NCBI GenBank assembly: GCA_021826035.1
Contig: JAKBBE010000156.1
Coordinates: forward strand, 1 to 5,914
Source: Pseudomonadota bacterium
Lineage (GTDB): Bacteria > Pseudomonadota > Gammaproteobacteria > Steroidobacterales > Steroidobacteraceae
Reading direction: 5' to 3'
DNA: 5,914 nt
The number at the start of each line of letters is the position of its first letter. The first letter of the stretch is position 1. Under the pieces are notes generated by a model. It saw only the letters and a program-made list of their open reading frames with translations. It was not told the DNA's origin and did no database searches. This document shows positions 1-5,643 of the stretch, in pieces. The position numbers were made by a program, and so were the translations under genes.

Positions 1-544
1 CGGCCGGCACCTGGGGATTGTGGAAGTTAAGATCCGGCTGGGAATCGAGGAAATTGTGCAGATAGTACTGCCGGCGCCGCGGCTCCCAGCGCCAAGCCGG
101 GCCGCCGAAGATCGCCTGCCAGTTGTTTGGCGGTGAGCCGTCCTCGCGCGGATCGGCCCAGACGTACCAGTCGGCCTTGGGGTTCGTGCGGCTCGAGCGG
201 CTCTCCTCGAACCAAGGATGCTCCGCCGAGGTGTGGCTGAGGACCTGGTCGATCATCACCTTCAGGCCACGCCGGTGCGCCTCGCTCACCAGTCGATCGA
301 AGTCCTCGAGCGCACCGAACATCGGGTCGACCGCGCGGTAATCGGATACGTCGTAGCCGAAATCCGCCATCGGGGACTTGAAGAACGGCGACACCCAGAT
401 GGCATCGACATCGAGCCCAGCCACGTAATCGAGCCGCTCAATGATGCCCGGAAGGTCCCCGACCCCATCCCCATTACTGTCTTGAAAGCTGCGCGGATAG
501 ATCTGATAGATCACCGCCCCCCGCCACCAGCGATTTTCAGTCAT
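1..544 (-). CDS. GH13 alpha-glucosidase (maltase / oligo-1,6-glucosidase type), 3' end cut by window
   Basis: Likely cytoplasmic alpha-glucosidase that releases glucose from maltose and short alpha-glucans. Seen: 181 codons from ATG at 544-542, reading off the left edge. Residues 6-20 carry the family opening (WWRGAVIYQIYPRSF), followed by the QDSNGDGVGDL segment (21-31). Beta-strand 2 reads DAIWVSPFFKSP (47-58). Conserved region I is DQVLSH (Asp99 to His104), with the SH variant common in proteobacterial alpha-glucosidases instead of NH. Region V contains QPDLN (169-173), the mark of the oligo-1,6-glucosidase subfamily rather than alpha-amylases. Family members are about 540 residues, so the nucleophile Asp, acid/base Glu and C-terminal domain lie outside the window. 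No signal peptide is visible. The start is chosen because homology begins at once and no in-frame start lies nearby upstream; no clear Shine-Dalgarno sequence precedes it. It diverges from the receptor gene across a shared control region. Substrate specificity cannot be told from this part. Confidence 0.95.
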   Translation of the reverse strand, partial: MTENRWWRGAVIYQIYPRSFQDSNGDGVGDLPGIIERLDYVAGLDVDAIWVSPFFKSPMADFGYDVSDYRAVDPMFGALEDFDRLVSEAHRRGLKVMIDQVLSHTSAEHPWFEESRSSRTNPKADWYVWADPREDGSPPNNWQAIFGGPAWRWEPRRRQYYLHNFLDSQPDLNFHNPQVPA

Positions 545-616
545 GTGCGTACATTGCGTGTCGTTCGTCCTACTGTGACACAGCTCGGCGCCGCTGCGCG
601 CCACTCCGCCCGTCAT

Positions 617-630
617 CGCATACGTATTCA
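617..630 (-). promoter_or_regulatory. Operator-like site, copy 1
   Basis: The minus strand reads TGAATACGTATGCG, identical to the other three copies. The centre is a perfect 8-bp palindrome, ATACGTAT, with a central CG step as in many LacI-family operators. It is the copy nearest the GH13 start, with its centre about 79 bp upstream of that ATG. Together with one flanking base it forms a 15-bp direct repeat with copy 2 (616-630 and 640-654), 24 bp centre to centre. The regulator is not in the window. Confidence 0.8.
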
Positions 631-640
631 GCGCAAGTTT

Positions 641-654
641 CGCATACGTATTCA
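641..654 (-). promoter_or_regulatory. Operator-like site, copy 2
   Basis: The minus strand reads TGAATACGTATGCG, an exact copy in the same orientation as copy 1. On the minus strand it is followed after 4 bp by TTGCGC (636-631), a possible -35 element for the GH13 gene. If so, copy 1 would fall in the spacer of that promoter, but the matching -10 position (ACGGGC) is poor. Confidence 0.8.
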
Positions 655-683
655 TACCAAAGCGATGGGTGTATCAGCGTTGC

Positions 684-719
684 GCGGCCGCATCGGCGCA
701 TGAATACGTATGCGGCCGC
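684..719. repeat. 10-bp perfect inverted repeat around operator copy 3
   Basis: The left arm GCGGCCGCAT (684-693) and right arm ATGCGGCCGC (710-719) are exact reverse complements with 16 bases between them. The right arm overlaps the right half of operator copy 3 and stops exactly at the candidate -35 element at 720. Each arm contains the 8-bp palindrome GCGGCCGC, so the arms are also partly direct repeats. It could be a second protein site, a cruciform or a chance event in GC-rich DNA. Confidence 0.6.
701..714 (+). promoter_or_regulatory. Operator-like site, copy 3 (TonB receptor promoter)
   Basis: The plus strand reads TGAATACGTATGCG, inverted relative to copies 1 and 2 and facing the receptor gene. 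Five bases (715-719) separate it from the candidate -35 element TTGCTT. Centre to centre it is 60 bp from copy 2 and 84 bp from copy 1. The 84-bp distance is close to eight helical turns, so a bridging dimer or tetramer is possible. Palindromic core ATACGTAT as in the other copies. Confidence 0.8.
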
Positions 720-748
720 TTGCTTTCAAAGTGTTGCTTACGAATCAT
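720..748 (+). promoter_or_regulatory. Candidate sigma-70 promoter of the TonB receptor gene
   Basis: TTGCTT (720-725) is followed after 17 bp by AATCAT (743-748, four of six matches to TATAAT). Transcription would start near 755 and give a leader of about 117 bases. The -35 element lies 5 bp after operator copy 3. The matches are modest, as expected for a promoter that depends on a regulator, and the call rests partly on the same arrangement being seen at 5449-5497. Confidence 0.4.
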
Positions 749-859
749 TCGTCACAGTTTCTTTGCGCCGGCCGCCGGTGTCACAGGTACGTGCCCGGCA
801 ACCGTCGCGAACCGCAGCCCATCAGTGGGCCGGTCGTCGACATCTACATCTTTGCCCTC

Positions 860-866
860 GGGGGGG
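860..866 (+). promoter_or_regulatory. Ribosome binding site deciding the GTG start of the TonB receptor
   Basis: A run of seven G lies 5 bases before GTG at 872. The next codons give a positively charged then hydrophobic signal peptide, so this purine-rich run supports the GTG over the in-frame ATG at 710, which lies inside the operator and promoter region. Confidence 0.65.
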
Positions 867-871
867 TTCTC

Positions 872-3808
872 GTGATTACCAGACGCAAGCGCAGCATTCT
901 TGAATTGGCGGTCGCCACCGCATGCTTCGGCGCCGCCGCCGTTGCCGCCGTCATTCCGGCCACGGCGCACGCCGCGCCGCAGAGCACCGCGCAAAGCACC
1001 GCTCAGAAGAAGAAAGCCGCCAAGCAGGTGGCCAACGCAGATCTGCTGCACCAGGTCATCGTCAACGGCTTTGTCAGCAGCATCCAGAACTCGATCGCCA
1101 TCCAGAAGAACTCCGACTCGATCGTCGAAGCGGTCTCCTCGCAGCAGATCGGTCAGCTGCCCGGCACTAGCATCGCCGATGCTCTGGGACGCCTGCCCGG
1201 CCTCGCGGTGCAGACCGTAAACGGTCGACCGCAGGAGCTGACCATCCACGGCATGAGTTCGGACTTCATTTCCACGCAGGTGGATGGCGCGATTCAGCCG
1301 AGCACCGCGAATAACCGTGACGTGCAACTCGATCAGTATCCGCCGAGCTGGTTCGACACCGTCATCGTGCACTTCAGTCCGAGCGCTGACATGATCGACC
1401 CGGGTATCGCCGGCACGGTCAATATGAAGACGATGCGGCCGCTGTCGCAACCGAAGCCGGTGGCGACGCTGAATGCGAATTACCAGTGGATGGAGCCGAA
1501 CCAGGTCATGCCCGGTCCCGGCGTGAGCAACTCCGGTCACGATATCAATGGCGTGTTCGCCGACCAGTTTCTGCACCACACTCTGGGTGTGACCCTGGGT
1601 ATAGACCTGGAGTCGAATCCCTCGCATATCCTGCACCAGGCGCCCTGGGGATACGCCACGGTCCCGCATAGCACTAACCTGATCATCGGCGGAGCGAAGA
1701 ACTACAACATCTCGGACCTGCTGGTGCGCAACGGCTACCTCGCTACCCTCGAGTGGCAGCCCTCGAGCGCCTTCACCAGTACGCTCGATATGACTTACGA
1801 GAACACGAACGAGACTCAGCAAGCCAAGGGCGCGGAGTTCCCGCTCGCCTACGGCAGCAACGAGACGATCGTCCCGGGAGTTCTGAGTAACGGCTTCTAC
1901 ACCAGCGGCACCTTCCAGAACGTCTATCCCGTCATCCGCAACGACTACAACCACTACCAGGCGCGCGTCTACAACGTGCTGTGGCACAACCATCTGCGTC
2001 TGGCCGACAACTGGGTGGCGAGTCTCGGTGGCAGCTACAGCCGTGCCGAGCGGGATGACCAGTTCCTCGAGTCCTACTCCGGCTACGGCTACAACGGCCC
2101 GGCCAACGAGGCGACTCTCGCTGGCACGAACGTCAACTTCTACGAGGGTAACAACGGTGAGCTGTTCCTCAATCTTTCGCAGGGATTGAACGGTAGCAAC
2201 ATTGTGCTCACCGACCCGCAGGGTTGGGGCTCGGGCGCGAATCTGGTGCAGGCGGGATTCATCAATCAGCCGCACACTGAGGACTACATCGCCAACCTCA
2301 AGTTGGCCGCCACTCACTATTTTGATCGGGGTCCGATTTCGAGTGTCGAATTTGGTGTCGATCGCCGTCGTCGCAACAAGAGCTACGACATCTCCCAGGC
2401 GTTCCTGGTGCTGCCGGGTGCTGCCAACGGATGCCTGCTGATCAGCTGCGGTGCCACCACCACCGCACCGATCACAGCCGCGTCACTCGAGTCGAACACG
2501 ACCGCCGCGCTCGGCTTCATGGGCGTGGGCCCGGAGGTGCTCTACAACCCGTTCTCGCTGCTCACGACCGGCAATCTGGTGCAATACCCGACCTCGCTTT
2601 CCTCGATTGCTGTGCCGCCGAACTGGATCGTGAACGAAAACGACACGACCGGGTTCCTGCAATTCAACCTCCATACCAATCTCGGCGATCAGGTGGGCTT
2701 GCGCGGCAATTTCGGCGTGCAGCTCGTGCACACCGGCCAGACCTCGGAGGGATCGCGGGTCGCCCCGGGGTCGACCGCCGGCGGCTCGGTGACGACCCTG
2801 CTGCTGCCGACGATGGGCGGCACGAGCTACACGCGCTACCTGCCGAGCCTGAATCTGGTGTTCTCGCTGCCTGACAACAATGACGTGCGAGCGAGCGTCG
2901 CGCGTACGATGTCCCGTCCGCGCATGGACGAGATGAGTGCGAGCTTCGGCATCAGCACGAATGTCACGGGGTTGACCAACAGTAATCCGAACCTCGCCTA
3001 CTTCAGCGGAACCGGTGGCAATCCGGCGCTGAAGCCGACGATGGCGACAAATTACAACCTCAGCATGGAGCACTATTTCTCAAGCCGCGGCGGCTACAGC
3101 TGCACGGGCAATCAGGCGAAGAACTCCTCGCTGTGCGCCACGGGCGGACAAGGCTACGTGCAGCTCTCGGGGTACTACATCGATCTGTCGAACTACATCA
3201 ACCCGAACGCGGCGACGCTGACGAACTTCTCGCAGTACGCTGCGGGCTACTTGACGTCCGCGCAGCAGGCGCAGCTCGGCACCACGTACGGCATTCTGAC
3301 GATGCCGAACAATCAGGGTACGGGTCACATTTACGGCGCTCAGATCGCCACCAACCTGCCGCTCGGCGACTTGACGCGCTGGTTGGACGGACTCGGCGTG
3401 CTGGCGAGCGTGGACCGCTCTTGGAGTGCGGTGTACTACCCGGGAAACACCCAGCCGGTGACGGTGTCGGGACTGTCGAAATGGGATGACAACTTGACGT
3501 TGTACTACCAGTATGGTGGCTTCCAGGCGAACGTCTCCGACAGTATCCGCTCCAGCTACCTCGGTCGCGTGTTCGGGATCAGCGCGACTCGTGTCGAGCA
3601 GATCGTTGCGGGTCAGGCCACGGTGGCCGCGCAGGTCAGCTACGCCTTCAGCAGTGGCATGCTGAATGGTCTGACGCTGATTGCGACCGGATCGAATCTC
3701 ACCTCGCAGGGTATGCAGACGTACCAGAACAACGATCCGCGCCAGGTATTGACGTGGGAGGAGTACCCGCGCACCTACAGCCTCGGGTTCTCGTACTCGT
3801 TCCAGTAA
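872..3808 (+). CDS. TonB-dependent outer-membrane receptor, Xanthomonas/Caulobacter type, probable maltooligosaccharide importer
   Basis: Outer-membrane beta-barrel that would take up a ligand using TonB energy; an alpha-glucan ligand is inferred from the flanking glucosidases. The frame stays open upstream to ATG at 710, but GTG at 872 has a ribosome site and starts a clean signal peptide: RRKR at 4-7, a hydrophobic stretch to about 30, likely cleavage after AHA (32-34). The mature 978-codon product has a Lys-rich linker (46-51), a TonB box-like HQVIVNGF (60-67), and a plug ending near IDPGIAGTVNMKT (175-187). The barrel shows MSRPRMDEM (from 680) and GNPALKP (716-722), typical of this receptor class, and ends in YSFQ. 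There is no N-terminal STN signalling domain, so it is a plain transporter, not a sigma/anti-sigma transducer. Cysteine pairs at 521/526 and 744/755 probably close extracellular loops. The plug motif usually written RGL is HGM here. The length is normal for the class. Confidence 0.95.
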   Translation: MITRRKRSILELAVATACFGAAAVAAVIPATAHAAPQSTAQSTAQKKKAAKQVANADLLHQVIVNGFVSSIQNSIAIQKNSDSIVEAVSSQQIGQLPGTSIADALGRLPGLAVQTVNGRPQELTIHGMSSDFISTQVDGAIQPSTANNRDVQLDQYPPSWFDTVIVHFSPSADMIDPGIAGTVNMKTMRPLSQPKPVATLNANYQWMEPNQVMPGPGVSNSGHDINGVFADQFLHHTLGVTLGIDLESNPSHILHQAPWGYATVPHSTNLIIGGAKNYNISDLLVRNGYLATLEWQPSSAFTSTLDMTYENTNETQQAKGAEFPLAYGSNETIVPGVLSNGFYTSGTFQNVYPVIRNDYNHYQARVYNVLWHNHLRLADNWVASLGGSYSRAERDDQFLESYSGYGYNGPANEATLAGTNVNFYEGNNGELFLNLSQGLNGSNIVLTDPQGWGSGANLVQAGFINQPHTEDYIANLKLAATHYFDRGPISSVEFGVDRRRRNKSYDISQAFLVLPGAANGCLLISCGATTTAPITAASLESNTTAALGFMGVGPEVLYNPFSLLTTGNLVQYPTSLSSIAVPPNWIVNENDTTGFLQFNLHTNLGDQVGLRGNFGVQLVHTGQTSEGSRVAPGSTAGGSVTTLLLPTMGGTSYTRYLPSLNLVFSLPDNNDVRASVARTMSRPRMDEMSASFGISTNVTGLTNSNPNLAYFSGTGGNPALKPTMATNYNLSMEHYFSSRGGYSCTGNQAKNSSLCATGGQGYVQLSGYYIDLSNYINPNAATLTNFSQYAAGYLTSAQQAQLGTTYGILTMPNNQGTGHIYGAQIATNLPLGDLTRWLDGLGVLASVDRSWSAVYYPGNTQPVTVSGLSKWDDNLTLYYQYGGFQANVSDSIRSSYLGRVFGISATRVEQIVAGQATVAAQVSYAFSSGMLNGLTLIATGSNLTSQGMQTYQNNDPRQVLTWEEYPRTYSLGFSYSFQ

Positions 3809-3835
3809 ACACAGACGCATTGGAGCATCCCCCTC

Positions 3836-3873
3836 GGGCCCTGCCGACGAGAGTCGGCGGGGCCCATTCTTAT
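3836..3873 (+). terminator. Strong hairpin after the TonB receptor: terminator or attenuator
   Basis: The left arm GGGCCCTGCCGAC (3836-3848) pairs along all 13 bases with GTCGGCGGGGCCC (3853-3865), with one G-U wobble, closing a GAGA tetraloop. It is followed by ATTCTTAT, a short U-rich tail rather than a full U-tract. It lies 27 bp after the receptor stop and 52 bp before the halogenase start. It probably ends or reduces transcription from the receptor into the halogenase gene and may also protect the receptor mRNA from 3' decay. Confidence 0.8.
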
Positions 3874-3906
3874 CCGGCGGTGCTAACATGGCGGCCGGCG
3901 ATGCGC

Positions 3907-3912
3907 GGGGAG
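3907..3912 (+). promoter_or_regulatory. Ribosome binding site deciding the halogenase start
   Basis: GGGGAG lies 5 bases before ATG at 3918. The alternative in-frame ATG at 3888 has only a weak GGCGG upstream and would add ten residues (MAAGDARGAR) not expected before the nucleotide-binding strand, so 3918 is preferred. Confidence 0.7.
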
Positions 3913-3917
3913 CACGA

Positions 3918-5423
3918 ATGAGCCAGTTGCCTATCAAGCGTGTGGTCGTGGTTGGCGGCGGTACCGCGGGGTGGCTTGCGGCAGCGGTGCTGGCGCGCGC
4001 CATGGGCGCAAGCCTCGAGATCCTGCTGGTTGAGTCCGAGACCATCGGCACGGTGGGCGTGGGTGAGGCGACCATCCCGCAGATCCGCAACGTCAACGCG
4101 TTCCTCGGCATCGATGAGGATCAGATGCTGCGCGCCACGGCCGGCACCATCAAGCTCGCCATCGAATTCAAGGATTGGTGGCGGGTCGGTCATTCGTATC
4201 TGCATGCGTTCGGCGAAGTGGGGTTGCCGCTCGGCCCGCTGCCCTTCCAGCATTACTGGCTGCGCAGTTGCGCGGAGCCGTCGGCGGTGGACCTGTGGAC
4301 CTATTCGATCAACGCGGTGGCCGCTCGTGCGCACCGAATGGCGCGGCTCGAGCGCGTGGGCCGAAGTCCGATCGTCGGCCCGAAATATGCATTTCATTTC
4401 GATGCGGCCCGCTATGGGCACATGTTGCGCCAATATGCCGAGAAGCGTGGCGTGCGACGGATCGATGGGACCATCGTTGACGTCACGCTGCGTGGCACGG
4501 ATGGATTCATCGACGCGGTGGTGCTCGAGGGTGGCGCGCGCGTTAGCGGCGACCTGTTCATCGATTGTTCGGGCTTCCGCGGGCTGCTGATCGAGCGCGC
4601 GCTCGGCAGTGACCTGGAGGACTGGCGTGCCTGGCTGCCGTGCGATCGCGCGCTCGCCGTGCAGAGCGAGGCGGTCGGACCGCTGCGTCCCTATACCCAA
4701 GCCAACGCGCGCGCAGCCGGTTGGCAATGGCGCATCCCGCTGCAGCACCGCACGGGCAACGGGCACGTGTACTGCAGCGAATACATGAACGATGACGAGG
4801 CGACGGCGGTGCTGCTGGCGAACCTCGAAGGACGCGCGCTCGGCGAGCCCCGTCTGATCCGTTTTACGAGCGGCGTGCGGCGCCGCACCTGGGTGCGCAA
4901 TTGCGTGGCGGTCGGGCTGGCGGCCGGATTTATCGAGCCGCTGGAGTCGACGGCGATTCACTTGGCACAGTCGGGCATCAGTCGCCTGCTCGCCCTGTTT
5001 CCGGACCGCGGCTTCGATTCTGCCGTGCTCGAGGAATACAACCGCAAGGTGTACGAGGAATATGCTCAGGTACGCGATTTCCTCCTCCTGCACTACCGCG
5101 CTACCGAGCGCGATGACACCCCGTTCTGGCGCCATTGCGCCGGGCTCCAGGCGACCGACACACTCCGGCGCAAGCTCGCGCTGTTCGGCGCCACTGGGCA
5201 AGTATTCCGCGAGGGCGAAGAATTGTTCACCGAGCAATCCTGGCTGCAGGTCATGACGGGCCAGGGCGTGCGGCCGCGCCGCTATCATCCGGCGGCAGAC
5301 AATCTGTCGCCCGAGCAATGCACGGAGTTCCTCACCAACATTCGGGTCCTCATTCGCGGCGCGGTCGAGCACATGAGTACCCACGAGGGGTTCATTGCCG
5401 AACATTGCGCCACCGCGAAGTGA
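3918..5423 (+). CDS. Flavin-dependent halogenase, tryptophan-halogenase family, TonB-receptor-associated type
   Basis: Probable FADH2-dependent enzyme that oxidises a halide with O2 to hypohalous acid and halogenates an electron-rich substrate; substrate unknown. Seen in 501 residues: the FAD-binding GGGTAG (13-18) just after the N-terminus; GVGEATIPQI (47-56); Lys79 in TIKLAIEF at the position of the catalytic lysine of PrnA-type enzymes; WQWRIP (269-274), matching the WxWxIP halogenase signature that separates these from monooxygenases; and EPLEST (340-345), in which Glu343 matches the catalytic glutamate. The length is normal (about 500-540) and no frameshift is seen. No flavin reductase gene is nearby, so reduced flavin must come from elsewhere. 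No signal peptide, so cytoplasmic. It follows the receptor in the same direction but beyond a strong hairpin. Family members next to TonB receptors are known in Xanthomonas, Caulobacter and Brevundimonas-like bacteria, and some act on free indole; their natural role is unsettled. Family call firm, tryptophan as substrate not supported. Confidence 0.93.
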   Translation: MSQLPIKRVVVVGGGTAGWLAAAVLARAMGASLEILLVESETIGTVGVGEATIPQIRNVNAFLGIDEDQMLRATAGTIKLAIEFKDWWRVGHSYLHAFGEVGLPLGPLPFQHYWLRSCAEPSAVDLWTYSINAVAARAHRMARLERVGRSPIVGPKYAFHFDAARYGHMLRQYAEKRGVRRIDGTIVDVTLRGTDGFIDAVVLEGGARVSGDLFIDCSGFRGLLIERALGSDLEDWRAWLPCDRALAVQSEAVGPLRPYTQANARAAGWQWRIPLQHRTGNGHVYCSEYMNDDEATAVLLANLEGRALGEPRLIRFTSGVRRRTWVRNCVAVGLAAGFIEPLESTAIHLAQSGISRLLALFPDRGFDSAVLEEYNRKVYEEYAQVRDFLLLHYRATERDDTPFWRHCAGLQATDTLRRKLALFGATGQVFREGEELFTEQSWLQVMTGQGVRPRRYHPAADNLSPEQCTEFLTNIRVLIRGAVEHMSTHEGFIAEHCATAK

Positions 5424-5448
5424 TCTCGAGAAGCGGTGGGTTCCGCGA

Positions 5449-5462
5449 TGAATACGTATGCG
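5449..5462 (+). promoter_or_regulatory. Operator-like site, copy 4 (GH31-like gene promoter)
   Basis: The plus strand reads TGAATACGTATGCG, identical to copy 3 and in the same orientation relative to the downstream gene. With the preceding A it shares 15 bases with copy 3. It starts 26 bp after the halogenase stop codon and lies about 180 bp before the GH31-like start. It suggests that gene has its own promoter under the same regulator as the receptor. Confidence 0.8.
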
Positions 5463-5467
5463 AAGCG

Positions 5468-5497
5468 TTGCCAAATTCGCCGCGCCGGACGCATTCT
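5468..5497 (+). promoter_or_regulatory. Candidate promoter of the GH31-like gene
   Basis: TTGCCA (5468-5473) lies exactly 5 bp after operator copy 4, the same spacing as TTGCTT after copy 3. The -10 is weak: CATTCT at 5492-5497 with an 18-bp spacer matches three of six bases. The main support is the repeated arrangement, not the hexamers. Confidence 0.3.
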
Positions 5498-5625
5498 GAC
5501 CCGGCCGCGCACGCGATCCCGTCAAGGGGGTTCGGAGACGACGGCATGCTGGGTGCGGGTCTGCCGGTGCCGTGAGGGGGCGACGCTCGGTGCGACCTGC
5601 GTTCTGCGGCGCAAGGGGAGCTCAC

Positions 5626-5632
5626 AGAGGGG
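5626..5632 (+). promoter_or_regulatory. Ribosome binding site of the GH31-like gene
   Basis: AGAGGGG ends 11 bases before ATG at 5644, slightly long but acceptable. The nearer ATG at 5633 runs into TGA after four codons (ATG AGA CGA ATA TGA), so 5644 is the only sensible start here. Confidence 0.5.
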
Positions 5633-5643
5633 ATGAGACGAAT

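Larger units (their letters stand above)
545..871. promoter_or_regulatory. Divergent control region between GH13 gene and TonB receptor gene
   Basis: This 327-bp stretch holds no convincing gene. It contains three copies of a 14-bp operator-like site (617-630, 641-654, 701-714), a 10-bp inverted repeat around the third copy, and a candidate plus-strand promoter (720-748). A leader of about 117 bases then ends at the receptor ribosome binding site. Open frames that cross it lack family resemblance and are read as chance frames. The minus-strand promoter for the GH13 gene must also lie here, but no good -10 element could be picked out. Confidence 0.85.
5424..5643 (+). promoter_or_regulatory. 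Control region and leader upstream of the GH31-like gene
   Basis: This 220-bp gap holds operator copy 4 close to the halogenase stop, a weak candidate promoter, and about 140 bases of GC-rich leader with no recognisable gene or riboswitch. A 7-bp stem (CCACCGC at 5410-5416 with GCGGTGG at 5433-5439) spans the halogenase stop codon but lacks a U-tract. It is not called as a terminator. Confidence 0.65.

Noticed and set aside
573..583. CTGTGACACAG palindrome upstream of the GH13 gene, considered as a Clp/CRP site
   Set aside because: A Clp/CRP site needs TGTGA and TCACA separated by six bases. Here the half-sites overlap around a single central base, so the spacing is wrong.
218..703. A 161-codon plus-strand frame over the GH13 gene and control region
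   Set aside because: It is antisense to a clear GH13 enzyme and ends inside the operator region; no family resemblance.
752..2317. A 521-codon open frame on the minus strand opposite the receptor
   Set aside because: It shows biased Val/Arg/Asp-rich composition with no domain, lies fully antisense to a clear TonB receptor, and runs across its promoter leader.
3080..4111. A 343-codon minus-strand frame across the receptor end, the hairpin and the halogenase start
   Set aside because: It runs through a strong terminator-like hairpin and two well-supported genes, and shows no recognisable motif.
5410..5439. Hairpin over the halogenase stop codon considered as a terminator
   Set aside because: Only a 7-bp stem with a 16-base loop and no U-tract; too weak to call.
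3870..5525. A 551-codon open frame on the minus strand opposite the halogenase, longer than the real gene
   Set aside because: Its protein is Arg/Ala/His-rich without family motifs, while the plus strand carries clear halogenase signatures throughout. Long antisense frames are common opposite GC-rich codons.
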